From Prorocentrum cordatum (taxonomy: Eukaryota > Sar > Dinophyceae > Prorocentrales > Prorocentraceae), in contig CAUYUJ010003914.1 of the NCBI GenBank assembly GCA_963575745.1, positions 1-64,000 on the forward strand: a DNA stretch of 64,000 nt. Direction: 5' to 3'. The translations under genes and the position numbers were made by a program. A model generated the notes under the pieces. The model made no database searches. It was not told the origin of the DNA and saw only the letters and a list, made by a program, of their open reading frames with translations. Below are positions 19,640 to 29,439 of this stretch, piece after piece (within the stretch, counting starts at the first letter, position 1; each line of letters begins with the position of its first letter).

Positions 19640-21279
19640 TGTCCAGCTCCTGCTGCCTGCCCCACCGAGATCAACGGCTTGTGCACGTTCGTCACGCGTC
19701 CCTTGAGCGCTCGTAGCACTCCGTACTCGTCCTCCGCCTTGAGCTGCAAGCTGCCCTCGTCCGGGACGAGCTCACCACTGGCCGTGCGATACGTGCTGCC
19801 GTTGCCCTTCGTTCCCGTCGGCGGCGCGAAGCTCCGAGGGAATGCTGAGATAGCTGCGCCGCTGTCCCAGTTGAACTTCATCCAGTCATCCTGCGCGAAG
19901 GGAGAGAGATCGACCGCCGCTACGCCGCGGCCGCTGCCGCTGGCGAGCTCCAGGCAGTCCAGGCTGCCCATGTCCAGAGCGGCGACCTCCGCCTCAGGCT
20001 CCTCCTCCAGGCTGCCTGCAGCCTTGCCGCCGGCCTTGCCGCCGCGGCTACCGGCTTTACCACCAGCGCTTGCCCCCGTTGCGGATCCAGTTCCAGCCCT
20101 CGAACTCGATCCCTGCTCTTTCTTCCAGCAGTCGGATGCCTTGTGGCCCCATCTCTCGCAGTTCCGACAGTAGCCGTCGAAGCGCCCGCTGGTGTATCGA
20201 GGTGCCGTGTGCCCTGAACTACGGCCCGAACCCGTCGGGGATGTGCGGGAGCCTGAGTATGATCCGTTCGTCGATTTGCTCTTCCCCTTCGGCTCCTGAG
20301 TATTGCCTTTCCCTTTGCTCTTGCCGTCCTTGCCTTTGCCTTTGCCTTTGCCCTTCGGGGCTCCGAATGACCCGACGTCCATGTCGTCCGGATGATGCGC
20401 CCGCACACGGATCGATGGCTCCTTGATCTTCACGCCGGTCCGAGCCTCCACGATCGTCATCACCTCGTTCAGACTGTCCTGGAACGTTTCGAGCCGATGC
20501 TTGTTGAGGACGAGGTGGTTCTCGATGTCCTGAGGCACGAGCATCTCGAGAGCCGCCATCTTGATATCCTCCGGCAGCTCGGCTAGACCATCTTCTCCTT
20601 GGCGGCGTTCGTACCTGCCTATCTGCTGGATCCACTTCTCTAAGGCGGACCCCAGCTCGTCCGCGCTGCACTTCGGAGGCGAGATGATCGACCTCAGGAT
20701 CAGCCTCTTCCTCGGACCTGTCGTCGGATCCCACCTGCGGTGGAGCTTCCGCCAGGCTTCGAGACCGTTCCCATCGGGAGCGCCCGTCACGAGGTCGTTG
20801 CTCTCGCTCCCGTCCGCCGTCGTGCTGATCAGCGCCGCGTACAGCTGGTTGACCTTTGTCTCCAGCTCTGGTACTCCGTCGTGCGCCGCCTGAGCCCCTG
20901 CGATCGTCACGGGGCGTTCGGCTTCTGCCGCCCACCGAAGAACGGGACGAAAGCTCTCTCCGTACACGCCGATCACGTAGTTCTCCATCTTGCGATTCCA
21001 AGCGCCGAACTTCTCTTGATCGTCGCCCATCGTCGTGGGCTTGCCGATCCCCTTCGTGTCGACGAGACCGTGAGCGGCTGGGCCCATACTCGACGCGCCC
21101 CGGATCTGCTCGCCCATCCGCTCGATCGCCTGCGGGATTGCCGCGAGGCCTCCTGCCACCTGCTGCTGAAGACGCTGATTCTCGTTCTCCAGCCTCCTCA
21201 TCTCGTCGGCGGCCTGGCCTATTTGAGCCGCGAACTCCTGCCTCAGCAGTTCGAACTGCTGCCGAACCTGCTCGTCCAT
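19333..21279 (-). CDS. gag: Copia Gag with aspartic protease
   Basis: 648 aa. The N-terminal ~45 residues form a likely coiled coil (LENENQRLQQQ). Residues ~85-290 form the Gag core. A Gly/Lys-rich basic stretch (KGKGKGKDGKSKGKG, ~309-325) precedes a CCHC zinc knuckle (C371, C374, H379, C384), expected to bind element RNA. The aspartic protease active site is DSGA at 472-475, so the protease is encoded in the gag frame and not with integrase. The frame ends inside pol. It is intact, with a Met start preceded by other open sequence in a different frame. Confidence 0.93.
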   Translation of the reverse strand: MDEQVRQQFELLRQEFAAQIGQAADEMRRLENENQRLQQQVAGGLAAIPQAIERMGEQIRGASSMGPAAHGLVDTKGIGKPTTMGDDQEKFGAWNRKMENYVIGVYGESFRPVLRWAAEAERPVTIAGAQAAHDGVPELETKVNQLYAALISTTADGSESNDLVTGAPDGNGLEAWRKLHRRWDPTTGPRKRLILRSIISPPKCSADELGSALEKWIQQIGRYERRQGEDGLAELPEDIKMAALEMLVPQDIENHLVLNKHRLETFQDSLNEVMTIVEARTGVKIKEPSIRVRAHHPDDMDVGSFGAPKGKGKGKGKDGKSKGKGNTQEPKGKSKSTNGSYSGSRTSPTGSGRSSGHTAPRYTSGRFDGYCRNCERWGHKASDCWKKEQGSSSRAGTGSATGASAGGKAGSRGGKAGGKAAGSLEEEPEAEVAALDMGSLDCLELASGSGRGVAAVDLSPFAQDDWMKFNWDSGAAISAFPRSFAPPTGTKGNGSTYRTASGELVPDEGSLQLKAEDEYGVLRALKGRVTNVHKPLISVGQAAGAGQCSFLGRNGGWIFHEKSPIGKRVVGMLEKEAKAAKHQMLPVYREQGVYNFYLKKGQHGSVAPLEEGLSAKSKSELVELLSGKSKEELLEILEKTVPRRQPSA

Positions 21280-21285
21280 GCTTGA

Positions 21286-21463
21286 CAGCGTGTCTCTCGG
21301 CGAGCTCCTCCCGGCTCTCTGCTATCTCCTGCCTCGTGCGCTCAAGGTCCGTGATCCTGCCTAGGACCTCCTTCTGCGCCTCCTCAATGGCGTCCGATGA
21401 GTTCTCCGAGGGATGGTCCTCGATATGTGCGAGGTCTCGGAGCTGGTTGCCAGTCTCCCTCAA
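21286..21463 (-). CDS. Short coiled-coil frame upstream of gag (uncertain)
   Basis: A frame opening with Met at 21463 encodes a hydrophilic helical segment (EEAQKEVLGRITDLER and QEIAESREELAERH) up to the gag start, in a different frame from gag. It reads like protein, unlike the rest of its frame, which merely shadows gag. It could be an upstream ORF, or the original N-terminus of Gag separated by a frameshift. Confidence 0.4.
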
Positions 21464-21689
21464 GTCGTGCTTGAACTGGAGGGCCTTGCGCCTGGTCTCG
21501 ATCGCCGCCTCACTCCGCTTGCCGCGCCTGCAGCCGCCTTTCCCGGCCCCTGCCGGTCGCTCGGACGCTGCCGAGCTTGCCGCGGTCGATGCCGCCCTCT
21601 TCCAGCCTCGAGCCTCCTGCTGGCTCGCCGTGGCGCCCGCGGCCGCGGCGCGCCAAGGCCTGGGTGGGGTCGGCAGCAGTGAGTGGCCA

Positions 21690-21702
21690 GCTCACGCTAC
21701 CA
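21690..21702 (-). promoter_or_regulatory. Primer binding site, initiator Met tRNA type
   Basis: Immediately after the 5' LTR the sense strand reads TGGTAGCGTGAGC. TGGTAGC complements the GCTACCA 3' end of eukaryotic initiator methionine tRNA, the usual primer for copia elements. The match weakens after seven bases. Confidence 0.65.
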
Positions 21703-21785
21703 TGATGAGATAATATGCCGATGTACTGCAATATCTCTTTTCATCTTGAGCCAAAATAGGCGCACAGAGGAGGGTGTCAGAATCA
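21703..21785 (-). repeat. 5' LTR (83 bp)
   Basis: Identical to 14511-14593. The spliced-leader-like ATTTTGGCTCAAG lies at 21745-21757 on the sense strand, directly followed by ATG. Confidence 0.95.
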
Positions 21786-21901
21786 CCCCCACTTCCCATA
21801 TTTTCCCATATTCTCTGGGGAATCGACGATTCATTGTGCCCATGTGCTTTTGTCCCTCCTGACGACTGTCGATGCCCCGGCGTGGCGCCACCTCCCCCAA
21901 A
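21786..21901 (+). repeat. Right part of the repeat split by the copia element
   Basis: Resumes at CCCCCACTTCCCATATTTTC and continues through CGACGATTCATTGTG to CTCCTGACGACTGTCGATGCC and ACCTCCCCCAAAG, the last ~40 bases repeating 14384-14423. Confidence 0.85.
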
Positions 21902-21937
21902 GGAGGAACAGCAGCATCAGCAGCAGCAGCAGCTGCA

Positions 21938-22023
21938 GGAGGAGGAGGAGGAAAAGGATGAGGAGAGGGCGGAGGAGGAGGACGACGACGAGGAGGACGA
22001 CGACGAGGAGGACGAGGAGGACA

Positions 22024-22063
<40 letters not shown>

Positions 22064-22140
22064 AGAGGAGGAGGAGGAGGAGGAGGAGGAGGAGGAGGAG
22101 GAGGAGGAGGAGGAGGAGGAGGAGGGAGGAGGAGGAGGCA
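21938..22140. repeat. GAG/CTC purine tract
   Basis: Plus strand is almost pure GAG, GAC and GAG-variant triplets. Frames give runs of Glu, Arg or Asp; none is a real protein. Confidence 0.9.
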
Positions 22141-22280
22141 GCAGCAGGAGGAGCCCGTGGGAGGCGGGCGGGGCACGCCTGGTGTCCAGCGCGGCGTCCG
22201 CCGGGGCCCCCCCGGGGGGGGGGGGCTACACCGGAGCGTGTCGGCGGGTCCAGGCCGCGGAAGGCCTGGTCGTCGTCGCC

Positions 22281-22625
22281 TGCTTGCTCCTCCTCCTCCT
22301 CCTCCTCCGCCTCCTCCTCCTCCTCCTCCTCCTCCGCCTCCTCCTCCTCCTCCCTCCTCCTCCTCCTCCTCCTCTTCCTCCTCCTCCTCCTCCTCCTCCT
22401 CCTCCTCCTCCTCCTCCTCCTCCTCCTCCTCCTCTCCTCCCCCTCGTCCTCCTCCTCGCTCTCCTCCTCATCCTCCTCCGCCTCCTCGCTCCTTCTCATC
22501 CCCCTCCGCTTTGCTATTCGCTCCTCCTCCTCCTCCCTCCTCCTCCTCCTCCTTGCTCCTCCTCCTCCTCCTCCTCCTCCTCCTCCTTGCTCCTCCTCCT
22601 CCTCCTCGCGCCGCGCTCCTCCTCG
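22281..22625. repeat. TCC pyrimidine tract opposite to 21938-22140
   Basis: TCC tract on the plus strand only ~140 bp after a GAG tract, so the two are inverted relative to each other and could form a long purine-pyrimidine hairpin. Confidence 0.9.
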
Positions 22626-22649
22626 CTGGACAGGGTGCCTGAGAAGAGG

Positions 22650-23010
22650 CAGGAGTACAAGCAGGAGGAGATTGAGGAGGAGGAGGACGAGGAGGGAGAG
22701 GGAGAGGGAGAGGAGGAGGAGGAGGAGGAGGAGGAGGAGGAGGACGAGGAGGAGGAGGAGGAGGAGGAGGAGCAACAACACCAGAAAAAAAAGAGGATAG
22801 AGAAGGGTTGGAACAATATGGGGAGGAGGGGGAGGAGAAGGCAAGAGGGAGAACAGCAGCGCAGTAGGGCGAAGAGGATGATGAGGATAAGCAGACGAGA
22901 AAGACGGACAAGGTGGATGAGGATGGAGAGGAGGAAGAGGAGGAGGAGGAGGAGGAGGAGGAGGAGGAGGAGGAGGAGGAGAGGAGGAGGAGGAGGAGGC
23001 GGCGGTGGAT
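22650..23010. repeat. GAG/GGA purine tracts
   Basis: Purine plus strand returns at 22666-22775 and 22918-23006, separated by less regular purine-rich sequence. Confidence 0.85.
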
Positions 23011-23094
23011 GAGGACGAGATGCAGGAGATATGGAATGATGGTGCGGATGAGCAGGAGAGACAAAACCCGAAAACGCATCAACAATGCTGCATC

Positions 23095-23700
23095 ACACTC
23101 TACCATTCCAAGACCCCTCTCACAGGCCTCGAAGACAATGCATTATCATTGTTGCAAGTGCCCCATTGGAAGGCAACCGTTTGAGTTTCCAAATCGCTCG
23201 ATACTCCCAGTCCTGGGACTTCAGCCCCACGAATAATTCTGACTGTTGCGTCTTGGCGACTCTACATCGGTCTAGCAGTCTATTCCTGCAACTTGCTCCC
23301 CGCGACTCCCCGTGACGAGAACGTATGGTCAACGCGAAATCACGTCAGAACTTGATGATCGGAGTTCAGCCAACGACCCCATACGATTGCTGGAACTGCT
23401 TACTGTCAGCCAAGGCGCGCGGCTCTACAGCGAGGGCTCAGTGTGACAAAGGAACCGCCCGCCCTCTGCACGTGGTTGGAAACATTGAATTCGAGCGTGC
23501 GCGGCGACAGGGCGAGCACACCATGGTCAAAACCACACGCTCTCCAGCCGCATCACTGTTGGAAATGGTCTTCGACGAATGTGCGTCGCGCCAGGGCGAC
23601 AAAATCACGTTCAAGAACAGATGTGCTGCATCCGTGAAGCCGCCCAGATTCATGCGCACACGAGGCGAGGAAGTCTCAGGCGAAATGCACGGCGCGCCCT
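23095..23700 (-). repeat. Inverted copy of the composite repeat
   Basis: On the minus strand the sequence carries the linking segment (AACGGTTGCCTTCCAATGGG), the ~73-bp unit (GGGGCTGAAGTCCCAGG; GACGCAACAGTC) and ~85-bp units with CGCCGCGCACGCTCG wording, as in the plus-strand copies at 4.4-5.3 and 11.9-13.6 kb. It is preceded by purine tracts, the complement of TCC. Confidence 0.75.
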
Positions 23701-24255
23701 ACCAACCAGCCTGGGGGCGCGACAGGTTGGAGCTACCTACAAGGAGCAGACATGGACGGGGGCCATGCGTAGCAGCAGCAACTGCACGGAGGGGGGATGG
23801 GGATGAGGAGAAGCAGACTGGAGGATAGGAAGGGGCTGGAGCGGGAGAGGGCAGGGACGCAGGATGAGGCTGCCATCTCCATCTGAAATGGGGAAGGGGC
23901 GAGAGGAGACCCAGTAATTCCAACCTGACGGCGGCAGTCCTTCGGCGGGGTGCCTCCAGCGTCGGCGATGTGGCGAGGCCTCTTTGGATACACGACGCAC
24001 CAGCCGCCCTCGCCGAGAGGATCCCCCTGTATCCGGTACCTGGACATGACCAGGTATCCGTCCTTGGGAGGCCGCAAGCGCGAACAGCGACCACGAATGG
24101 TGTCGAGGACCCGCGCAGCGCCGAGACGCTACTACAGTACAAATATACCGATGGCAATTCTGTAGGACATGTGCATAGGATGGTGCTGGACATCCCGGCG
24201 ATTTGAGAGCCGCGACCGGCCTGATTCGAGCCCTCAGGGAAGTGCGTGAGCCTCT
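23701..24255. other. Spacer, no gene recognised
   Basis: Open frames exist on both strands across 23940-24200 but neither gives a known domain. I leave it unassigned. Confidence 0.35.
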
Positions 24256-24257
24256 TC

Positions 24258-24418
24258 CTCTCTCCTCCTCCTCCTCCTCCTCCTCCTCCTCCTCCTCCTC
24301 CTCCTCCTCCTCCTCCTCCTCCTCCTCCTCCGCCTCCGCCTCCGCCTCCGCCTCCGCCTCCGCCTCCACCTCCGCCTCCGCCTCCTCCTCCGCCTCCTCC
24401 TCCTCCTCCTCCGCCGGA
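24258..24418. repeat. TCC/CCG microsatellite
   Basis: Perfect TCC run to about 24331, then CCTCCG hexamers, then TCC again. Confidence 0.92.
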
Positions 24419-24837
24419 AAGCTGCGTCTCTGCCTCCCCTCCTCCGAAGACTCCCACCTTTCCTTGCCTCATCCGAGAGCCTTTGGAGCCCTGCCTGCAA
24501 ACCTGCACACGCCTCTCCGAACACCGAAAGACCACCAAACTCGGGGCTCCCGCACTCGGGTCCTCCAAGGTCACCCCTCCGCCAACGGCACGTCTGGCCA
24601 GCGGCACTTTCTGATGAGGGCCTTTCACAAATGACCGACGAGCGGTCGAGGGTCGAGGATCGAGAGCGGAGGATCGAGGGAGGACGTTTTGCGCGATGTG
24701 GGGGGTTCTGGGGGCCTTCTCGTGACCACAGCTGGACCCTTCCTGAAATTTTTGTAGGCAGCCTCATGCTAGCCCTGCACCTGCAGGCGCGATGTGGGAC
24801 AAACTGGCTGGGGCTCAGAACTCGGAGGATGCCCGCA
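24419..24837. other. Spacer, no gene seen
   Basis: Mixed-composition sequence. Frames here continue from the neighbouring TCC tract and show no domain. Confidence 0.35.
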
Positions 24838-24915
24838 GCCACAGGGGAACCCCGGCAAGGGCGTCCGATACCCCAGCGTCGACTGGACCCGCAGGGGCCG
24901 GGTTCGCCAGTGCAG
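24838..24915 (+). repeat. Dispersed ~70-bp repeat, second copy
   Basis: Matches 6461-6535 closely (CCACAGGGGAACCCCGGCAA to GGGTTCGCC). Confidence 0.6.
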
Positions 24916-25212
24916 CCATCGTGTTACCACACAAGAGACGCTGAATCGGAAAGGAGTGGGGCTTCTCCCGCCGCGCCGATCCTCGGCGAAGCTCCAGGGG
25001 ACCCCTGCGCACCTCGCGCGCTGCGACGCTGCCGCCCCGCGCGATGGCCCGCGCGGACCGCCAGCGCGGCGCAGCGCGTGACAACGACCTCGCGCGGGCA
25101 GCTTGCGCTCGAAGGTCGGCGCAGTGGACGCCGCGCCTCCACGCGGAGGCCTCCGGCGACCTTCGTGGACTCCTGGAGGCCTCCCGAGACCTCGAGGGTC
25201 CTCCAACGACCT

Positions 25213-25405
25213 CAAGATCGGCGGCGAGCGAGGGGGGGGAGTGAGAGGGAGGAGGCCTTCGCAGAGGGCGGTGGGGCTTCTCGGATTGCCTTCCAGCCTT
25301 CTGAGAAGCTGCCTGCGTCGCCGGGAAAAGCCCATGGACCCTCTCAGAAGGCCAGCGGGCTTCCGAGCCTTCTGAGCAGGCCCGTCCCTTCTGACTTCCC
25401 CCCCA
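25213..25405 (+). repeat. CTTCTGAGAAGG repeat family, copy 2
   Basis: GGCGGCGAGCGAGGGGGG then AGGAGGCCTTCGCAGAGG, CCTTCTGAGAAGC, CTCTCAGAAGGCC in the same order as at 2697 and 60655. Confidence 0.65.
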
Positions 25406-25809
25406 GCGCGCCGCCGACAAGAGGCAAGAACGCCCAAGCGGGGCCCGAGCAGGTGGGGTCAGGAGCATCGCGCCGGACCCCCGACGACTCATCGCCGATG
25501 CACCGACGACGTCGAGGATGAAGAAAGGATCGCACCGCACCGCTGGTGCCTCGGCGACGCGGCGCGACGTCTGTCGACCCTGGCTCGAAACGGCTCCAAA
25601 ACCTAAGGCCAGTATGACGACCCCAATCCCAGACTTTATGGGGTTTCGATCGGGCGCAAGATCTGGGGCACAACTCGTGGACTCGATACGGGGTGCTTCC
25701 GAATAGCGACCTGGAGGTGTATCCCAGAGGTCCCCTTCTTCTGAGCGGCCTAACCTTTCGGTTGAGCAGGGTTGGGCGGAGGCGCGCGTGCGAGCGTGCC
25801 CGCTGCAGC
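25406..25809. other. GC-rich spacer, no gene seen
   Basis: Includes weak GCATCGGCGACG-like wording at about 25490-25560. No gene is recognised. Confidence 0.35.
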
Positions 25810-26205
25810 CGCGGCCGGAGCTTCGTGCGCGTGAAGGGTTTGTGCCGCACTGGGCGCAGGCCTGCACGCGAACGCGCCTACCGAGGCCATCGTGGGAGCT
25901 CCGTGCAGGGCACGATCCAAGCAAGGGATGCGCTGCAGTGGGAGGGGGACACCATGCCGACTCCCCCTCTGGGGTCGCAGGCGGAACTCCACGCAGGGCA
26001 CAATCCGTGCGAAGGGTGCGCCGCAATGGGCGCGAAACACCATGCCGGCCCACCCTCTGCGGCCGATGGTGGAACTTCCTGTAAGCTGCGATCCAGGTGA
26101 GGCGTGTGACGACGTTGGGAGGGGGAGCGCCGTGCGAGCTCTCCCTCTAGGGCAACAGGGGGGCGGAACTTGTGTGGGGCACGATCCGTGTGAGGCGTAT
26201 CGGAG
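25810..26205 (+). repeat. ~80-bp degenerate tandem repeat
   Basis: GGAACT..GCAGGGCACAATCC phrases recur at about 25900, 25980, 26070 and 26165, with GGGCGCGAAACACCATGCC-like partners. Confidence 0.6.
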
Positions 26206-26639
26206 CTGGGATCTTCTGGCAGAGGAGGGCTGGGAAACAACAGGGGGAGGGGGACGAGGAGGAGAGGGGGAACTCGGAATTCGGGACTGCTCATTCTGGT
26301 CGCAAGGCGATCGAAGCGAGAACACACAACCCGCAATAGAGCCAGTGGATACCCCGACGTGGAGGGGAGGAGAAGGAGCAGGCGTGCGCCTGGCGCTGCG
26401 GAGAGAGAGGGAGAGAGAGAGAGAGCGAGAGAGGCCGCGAGGAGCCAGCAACGCTGGGCATCGTTTACACGATCCCTATCCCCACTGGCGCGGCCGTGGC
26501 TCCACTGGCCGACTTACCCCCCCCCCCTCCCACAGGTGAGGACATCCCCCAAAGGGGGGGCTGGGACGGTTGGACCGAGGTGCCCTGGCCGAGCAGAGAC
26601 GGGGATCGGCCGAGCAAGATCCGCCCCTTCGCGCGATTC

Positions 26640-27540
26640 AAGAGCGCTGAGGAATCGACTCGTGAATAAAAAAAAGGGAGCCGCAGGCGAGAGCGCGATG
26701 CCTGCATAAAGTGCCTGGAAGTCTCAAGCGATATCGCGAAGATTCAATGAACTTGTCATGGATTATCAGGCGGGAGCCATTGTTATTGTAGTTCGGAAGC
26801 CCTGGGCACAGTCTGAGGCTCAAAACTTCCCTATATAAAAAGCAAGGTGCGGGCCACGGGAGGGGCACTTCAATTGAAAAGTATCCATGCTACCGAAGGG
26901 AGATCAACAATGACTGTTCTGAATTATTCTCCAGAGATGAGAAACTACAGACGTTTTAGAAGAATTCGTTCAACACGTATACCCTCCTGGGGGCATATCT
27001 GCCTTGCCTGCCGCGTGCAATGGTGCAGCCCCTAAACACTGGACGAGAGGACGGATGCAAGGTGGAGGGAGAAGGATGGAGCACGGAATTAGCAGGAGGT
27101 GGGCTAGGAACAGAAATCACGTGCCAGAACCAGACGGGCTTATCGGGCGGGTAGACCCTAATGGCAGGTCGGGAAGGCGGGCCCAAGCGGCCAGGTCGAG
27201 CAGGCGGCTTGCTGAAGCGTGAGTACTGCATGAATCGCGAGGAAGACCAGAGCGAGAGCGCGATTCCTGAGCGTCGGGGGCGCGGCATCTCAAGAAATTG
27301 TAAGGAAAACCAGCGCGAGAGCGCGATTGCTGTATACCTTGTGAGGAAGTCCCGCGCGAGAGCGCGATTTCGACCACATTGTGAAGAGATGACAAGCGGG
27401 AGCCGTTGTTGTCGTAGTTCGGGGGCCAGGGGGGGGGGTGGGGCAATATGAGCCTGAAGACTTTCCCTCGTCAGAGAACTACGTGCGAGGGCCAGGAAGG
27501 CCACTTCAATAGAAAAACACAATGGGCACCGGAGAGGGGG
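26640..27540 (+). repeat. Dispersed ~0.7-1 kb repeat family, copies 1-2
   Basis: Shared landmarks are GCGAGAGCGCGATT words, CGGGAGCCATTGTTATTGTA-like phrases, GGCACAGTCTGAGG-like phrases and ATGGTGCAGCCCCTAA (27023). The same landmarks recur in order at 27360-27745 and 29440-30130. No protein is recognisable; it may be a non-autonomous element or a tandem array. Confidence 0.55.
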
Positions 27541-27805
27541 GGAGGCAACAAGAAGTGTTTCTTTGAAATAGCAGCAACAATCATCATTTTAAGACTGTTC
27601 GCACTTATATGCTCGCGTGTCGCTCAACATGCACTTCACTACCCACCTTCTTCGTCTTTGATCGCACCACCCTTGAGAGTATATCTGCCTCACCTGCCAC
27701 GAGCAGATGGTACAGCCCCTAACACAGGGGAGGGGAGGGAGAGGGGAAGGAGCACGGGAGAGGGAGAAGGATGAAGCACGAAAGAGACTAGCAGAAGGTG
27801 TGGTT
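27541..27805 (+). repeat. Continuation of the same repeat family
   Basis: Carries CTGCCTCACCTGCCACGAGC and ATGGTACAGCCCCTAACACA (27707 onward), matching 27000-27050 and 29680-29735. Confidence 0.5.
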
Positions 27806-27977
27806 TCGGGGATGGACAGACCCCCCTTTAGTAAAACGTGGTTTAGTGAAAACGACCCGAGGCCCAAACCTGGCGGGCGCGAGCCTGGAAAATAGCGGCC
27901 ACGGCGCCCTCTCGAGAACGGAAAACGGACAATTCACTAATCGACGTGTCACTGCTGGGGGTTCTGTCCACCCCCGA
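27806..27977. mobile_element. 172-bp MITE, copy 2
   Basis: Same length as and near-identical to 6289-6460. It has its own perfect 5-bp flanking duplication TGGTT (27801-27805 and 27978-27982). Different duplications around two equal-length copies confirm the element ends. Confidence 0.93.
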
Positions 27978-28249
27978 TGGTTAGGAGCAAGAAACAAGCT
28001 GCAGAGCCACATGGGCGGATCGGGGGGGGCGGACCCCGACGGGCGGATCGGGCGGGTGGGCCCTGACGACGTCGCTGAAGCGTCAGTCCATCATGAATCG
28101 CGGGGAGGTCTCGAGCGATACCACGATTCTCAAGTTGATCGTGAGGGTGTCCAGGGCGTGAGCGTGATTCCTGAGTGTCGAGGGCACGGCGTCTCAAGAA
28201 GTGAGAGAGCGTGATCCACCGCCGCTTTACTGTGGAAAATTGCCAACCT

Positions 28250-28560
28250 TTTCCTCCGGAACCCGGGGGTCGCCCCCCCCCCCCCTCCGAAAATCCCCCC
28301 CCCCCTGCTGGAACCCCTCCCCCCCACCCCCCCCCCCCCCCCCCTCCCCCGGCAAACCCCCCCCCCTCCCCTAACCCCTCCCCCCCCCCCCCCCCCCCTC
28401 CCGCTCGAAAACCGGGGGGGGTCACTACCGGTTTCGAACCCCTCCCCCCCCCCCCACCCCCGGATCCGGAAACCGGGGGGGTCACTACCGGTTCGAACCC
28501 CTCCCACCCCCCCGGATCCCGCTTCCGGATCCGGAAAACCGGGGGTCACTACCGGGTTCG

Positions 28561-28591
<31 letters not shown>

Positions 28592-28600
28592 TACTCAGAA
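28250..28600 (+). repeat. C-rich left arm of an inverted repeat structure
   Basis: Long C runs with three copies of GGGGTCACTACCGGTTTCGAA-type wording at about 28419, 28479 and 28543, spaced ~60 bp. The right arm at 29270-29435 carries the complement. Confidence 0.8.
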
Positions 28601-29260
28601 ACGACTCCCGGTCCCCACCACCGTCCGCATCACATCCCCCACTGGTGTTCCCAGCACCACTGTCCTCACCACCGCTGTCCCCACTGGTTCCACCACCGCC
28701 CCTACTGTCCCCACCAGTGGCCCCACCACTGTCGCACTGTCCCCGCTGTCCCCAGAACTGTTCCCACCACGGTTCCACTCTCCCCACTGTCTCCACGGCC
28801 CCAACCACTGCCCGACTATCCCCACTGTCCCCACTGTCCCACTGACTCCTCCGCTGTCCCACTGAGCTGTCCCACTGTTCCCACCACTGTCCCCACTTTC
28901 CCCACCACTGTCCCCACTGTACCTCTGTCCCATTGTCCCACCGCCGTCCTCGCCACCGCCTTCACTGTCACTTGTACCCTCCACCCCACTGTTTCCACCT
29001 CATGTACACCTCCACTGTCCCACTTGTTGTCCACCTCATGTCCCACTGTGTCCCCACACTGTCACCCACCACTGTCCCCACCACCACCGTCACCACCACT
29101 GTCCACTGTCCCCCCCTGTTCCCACCATTGTCCCCACCACTGTCCCCACCACTACCGTCCCCACCACTGTCCCACTGTCCCACTGTCCCCACCACTGTCC
29201 CGCTATCCCCTCACCACTGTCCCACCAACACCGTCCCCACCTCTGTCCGCACCCCCGGGT
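28600..29260 (+). repeat. CCACTGTCCC minisatellite
   Basis: Irregular tandem repetition of CCACTGTCCC and CACCACTGTCCCC across ~650 bp. Depleted of G on the plus strand. Frames give His/Pro/Thr repeats and are not genes. Confidence 0.85.
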
Positions 29261-29264
29261 TTTC

Positions 29265-29435
29265 GAGAGGGGGGGGGGGGTTCGAACCGGTAGTGACCCC
29301 CCCCCTTTTCATGATGAGCAGGGGGGGGGGGGGGGGGGGGGTTCGAACCGGTAGTGACCCCCCCCGGTTTTCCGGAGGGGGGGGGGGGGGGGGAGGGGTT
29401 CGAACCGGTAGTGACCCCCCCCGGTTTTCCGCCAG
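29265..29435 (-). repeat. G-rich right arm of the inverted repeat structure
   Basis: Three copies of TTCGAACCGGTAGTGACCCC (about 29281, 29342 and 29400), the complement of the left-arm unit. Confidence 0.8.
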
Positions 29436-29439
29436 CAGC

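Larger units (their letters stand above)
14511..21785 (-). mobile_element. Complete Ty1/copia LTR retrotransposon, 7,275 bp
   Basis: Bounded by identical 83-bp direct repeats that start TG and end CA. Flanks are CCCCC on both sides (14506-14510 and 21786-21790), consistent with a 5-bp target duplication, although poly-C makes it ambiguous. In transcription order on the minus strand it has 5' LTR, tRNA-type primer binding site, leader, gag-protease, integrase, a methyltransferase-like domain, reverse transcriptase, RNase H, a purine tract and 3' LTR. Identical LTRs and intact long frames indicate a recent insertion. Integrase before reverse transcriptase places it in Ty1/copia. Confidence 0.95.

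Noticed and set aside
21774-23012. Long plus-strand open frame (412 codons) rich in Glu, Leu and Pro
   Set aside because: It is translated GAG/TCC microsatellite; similar frames exist in every phase of such tracts on both strands.
28419-29430. GGTTCGAACC words as tRNA or SINE B boxes
   Set aside because: Present six times in a C/G-run context with no tRNA-like upstream structure; better explained as the unit of an inverted repeat.
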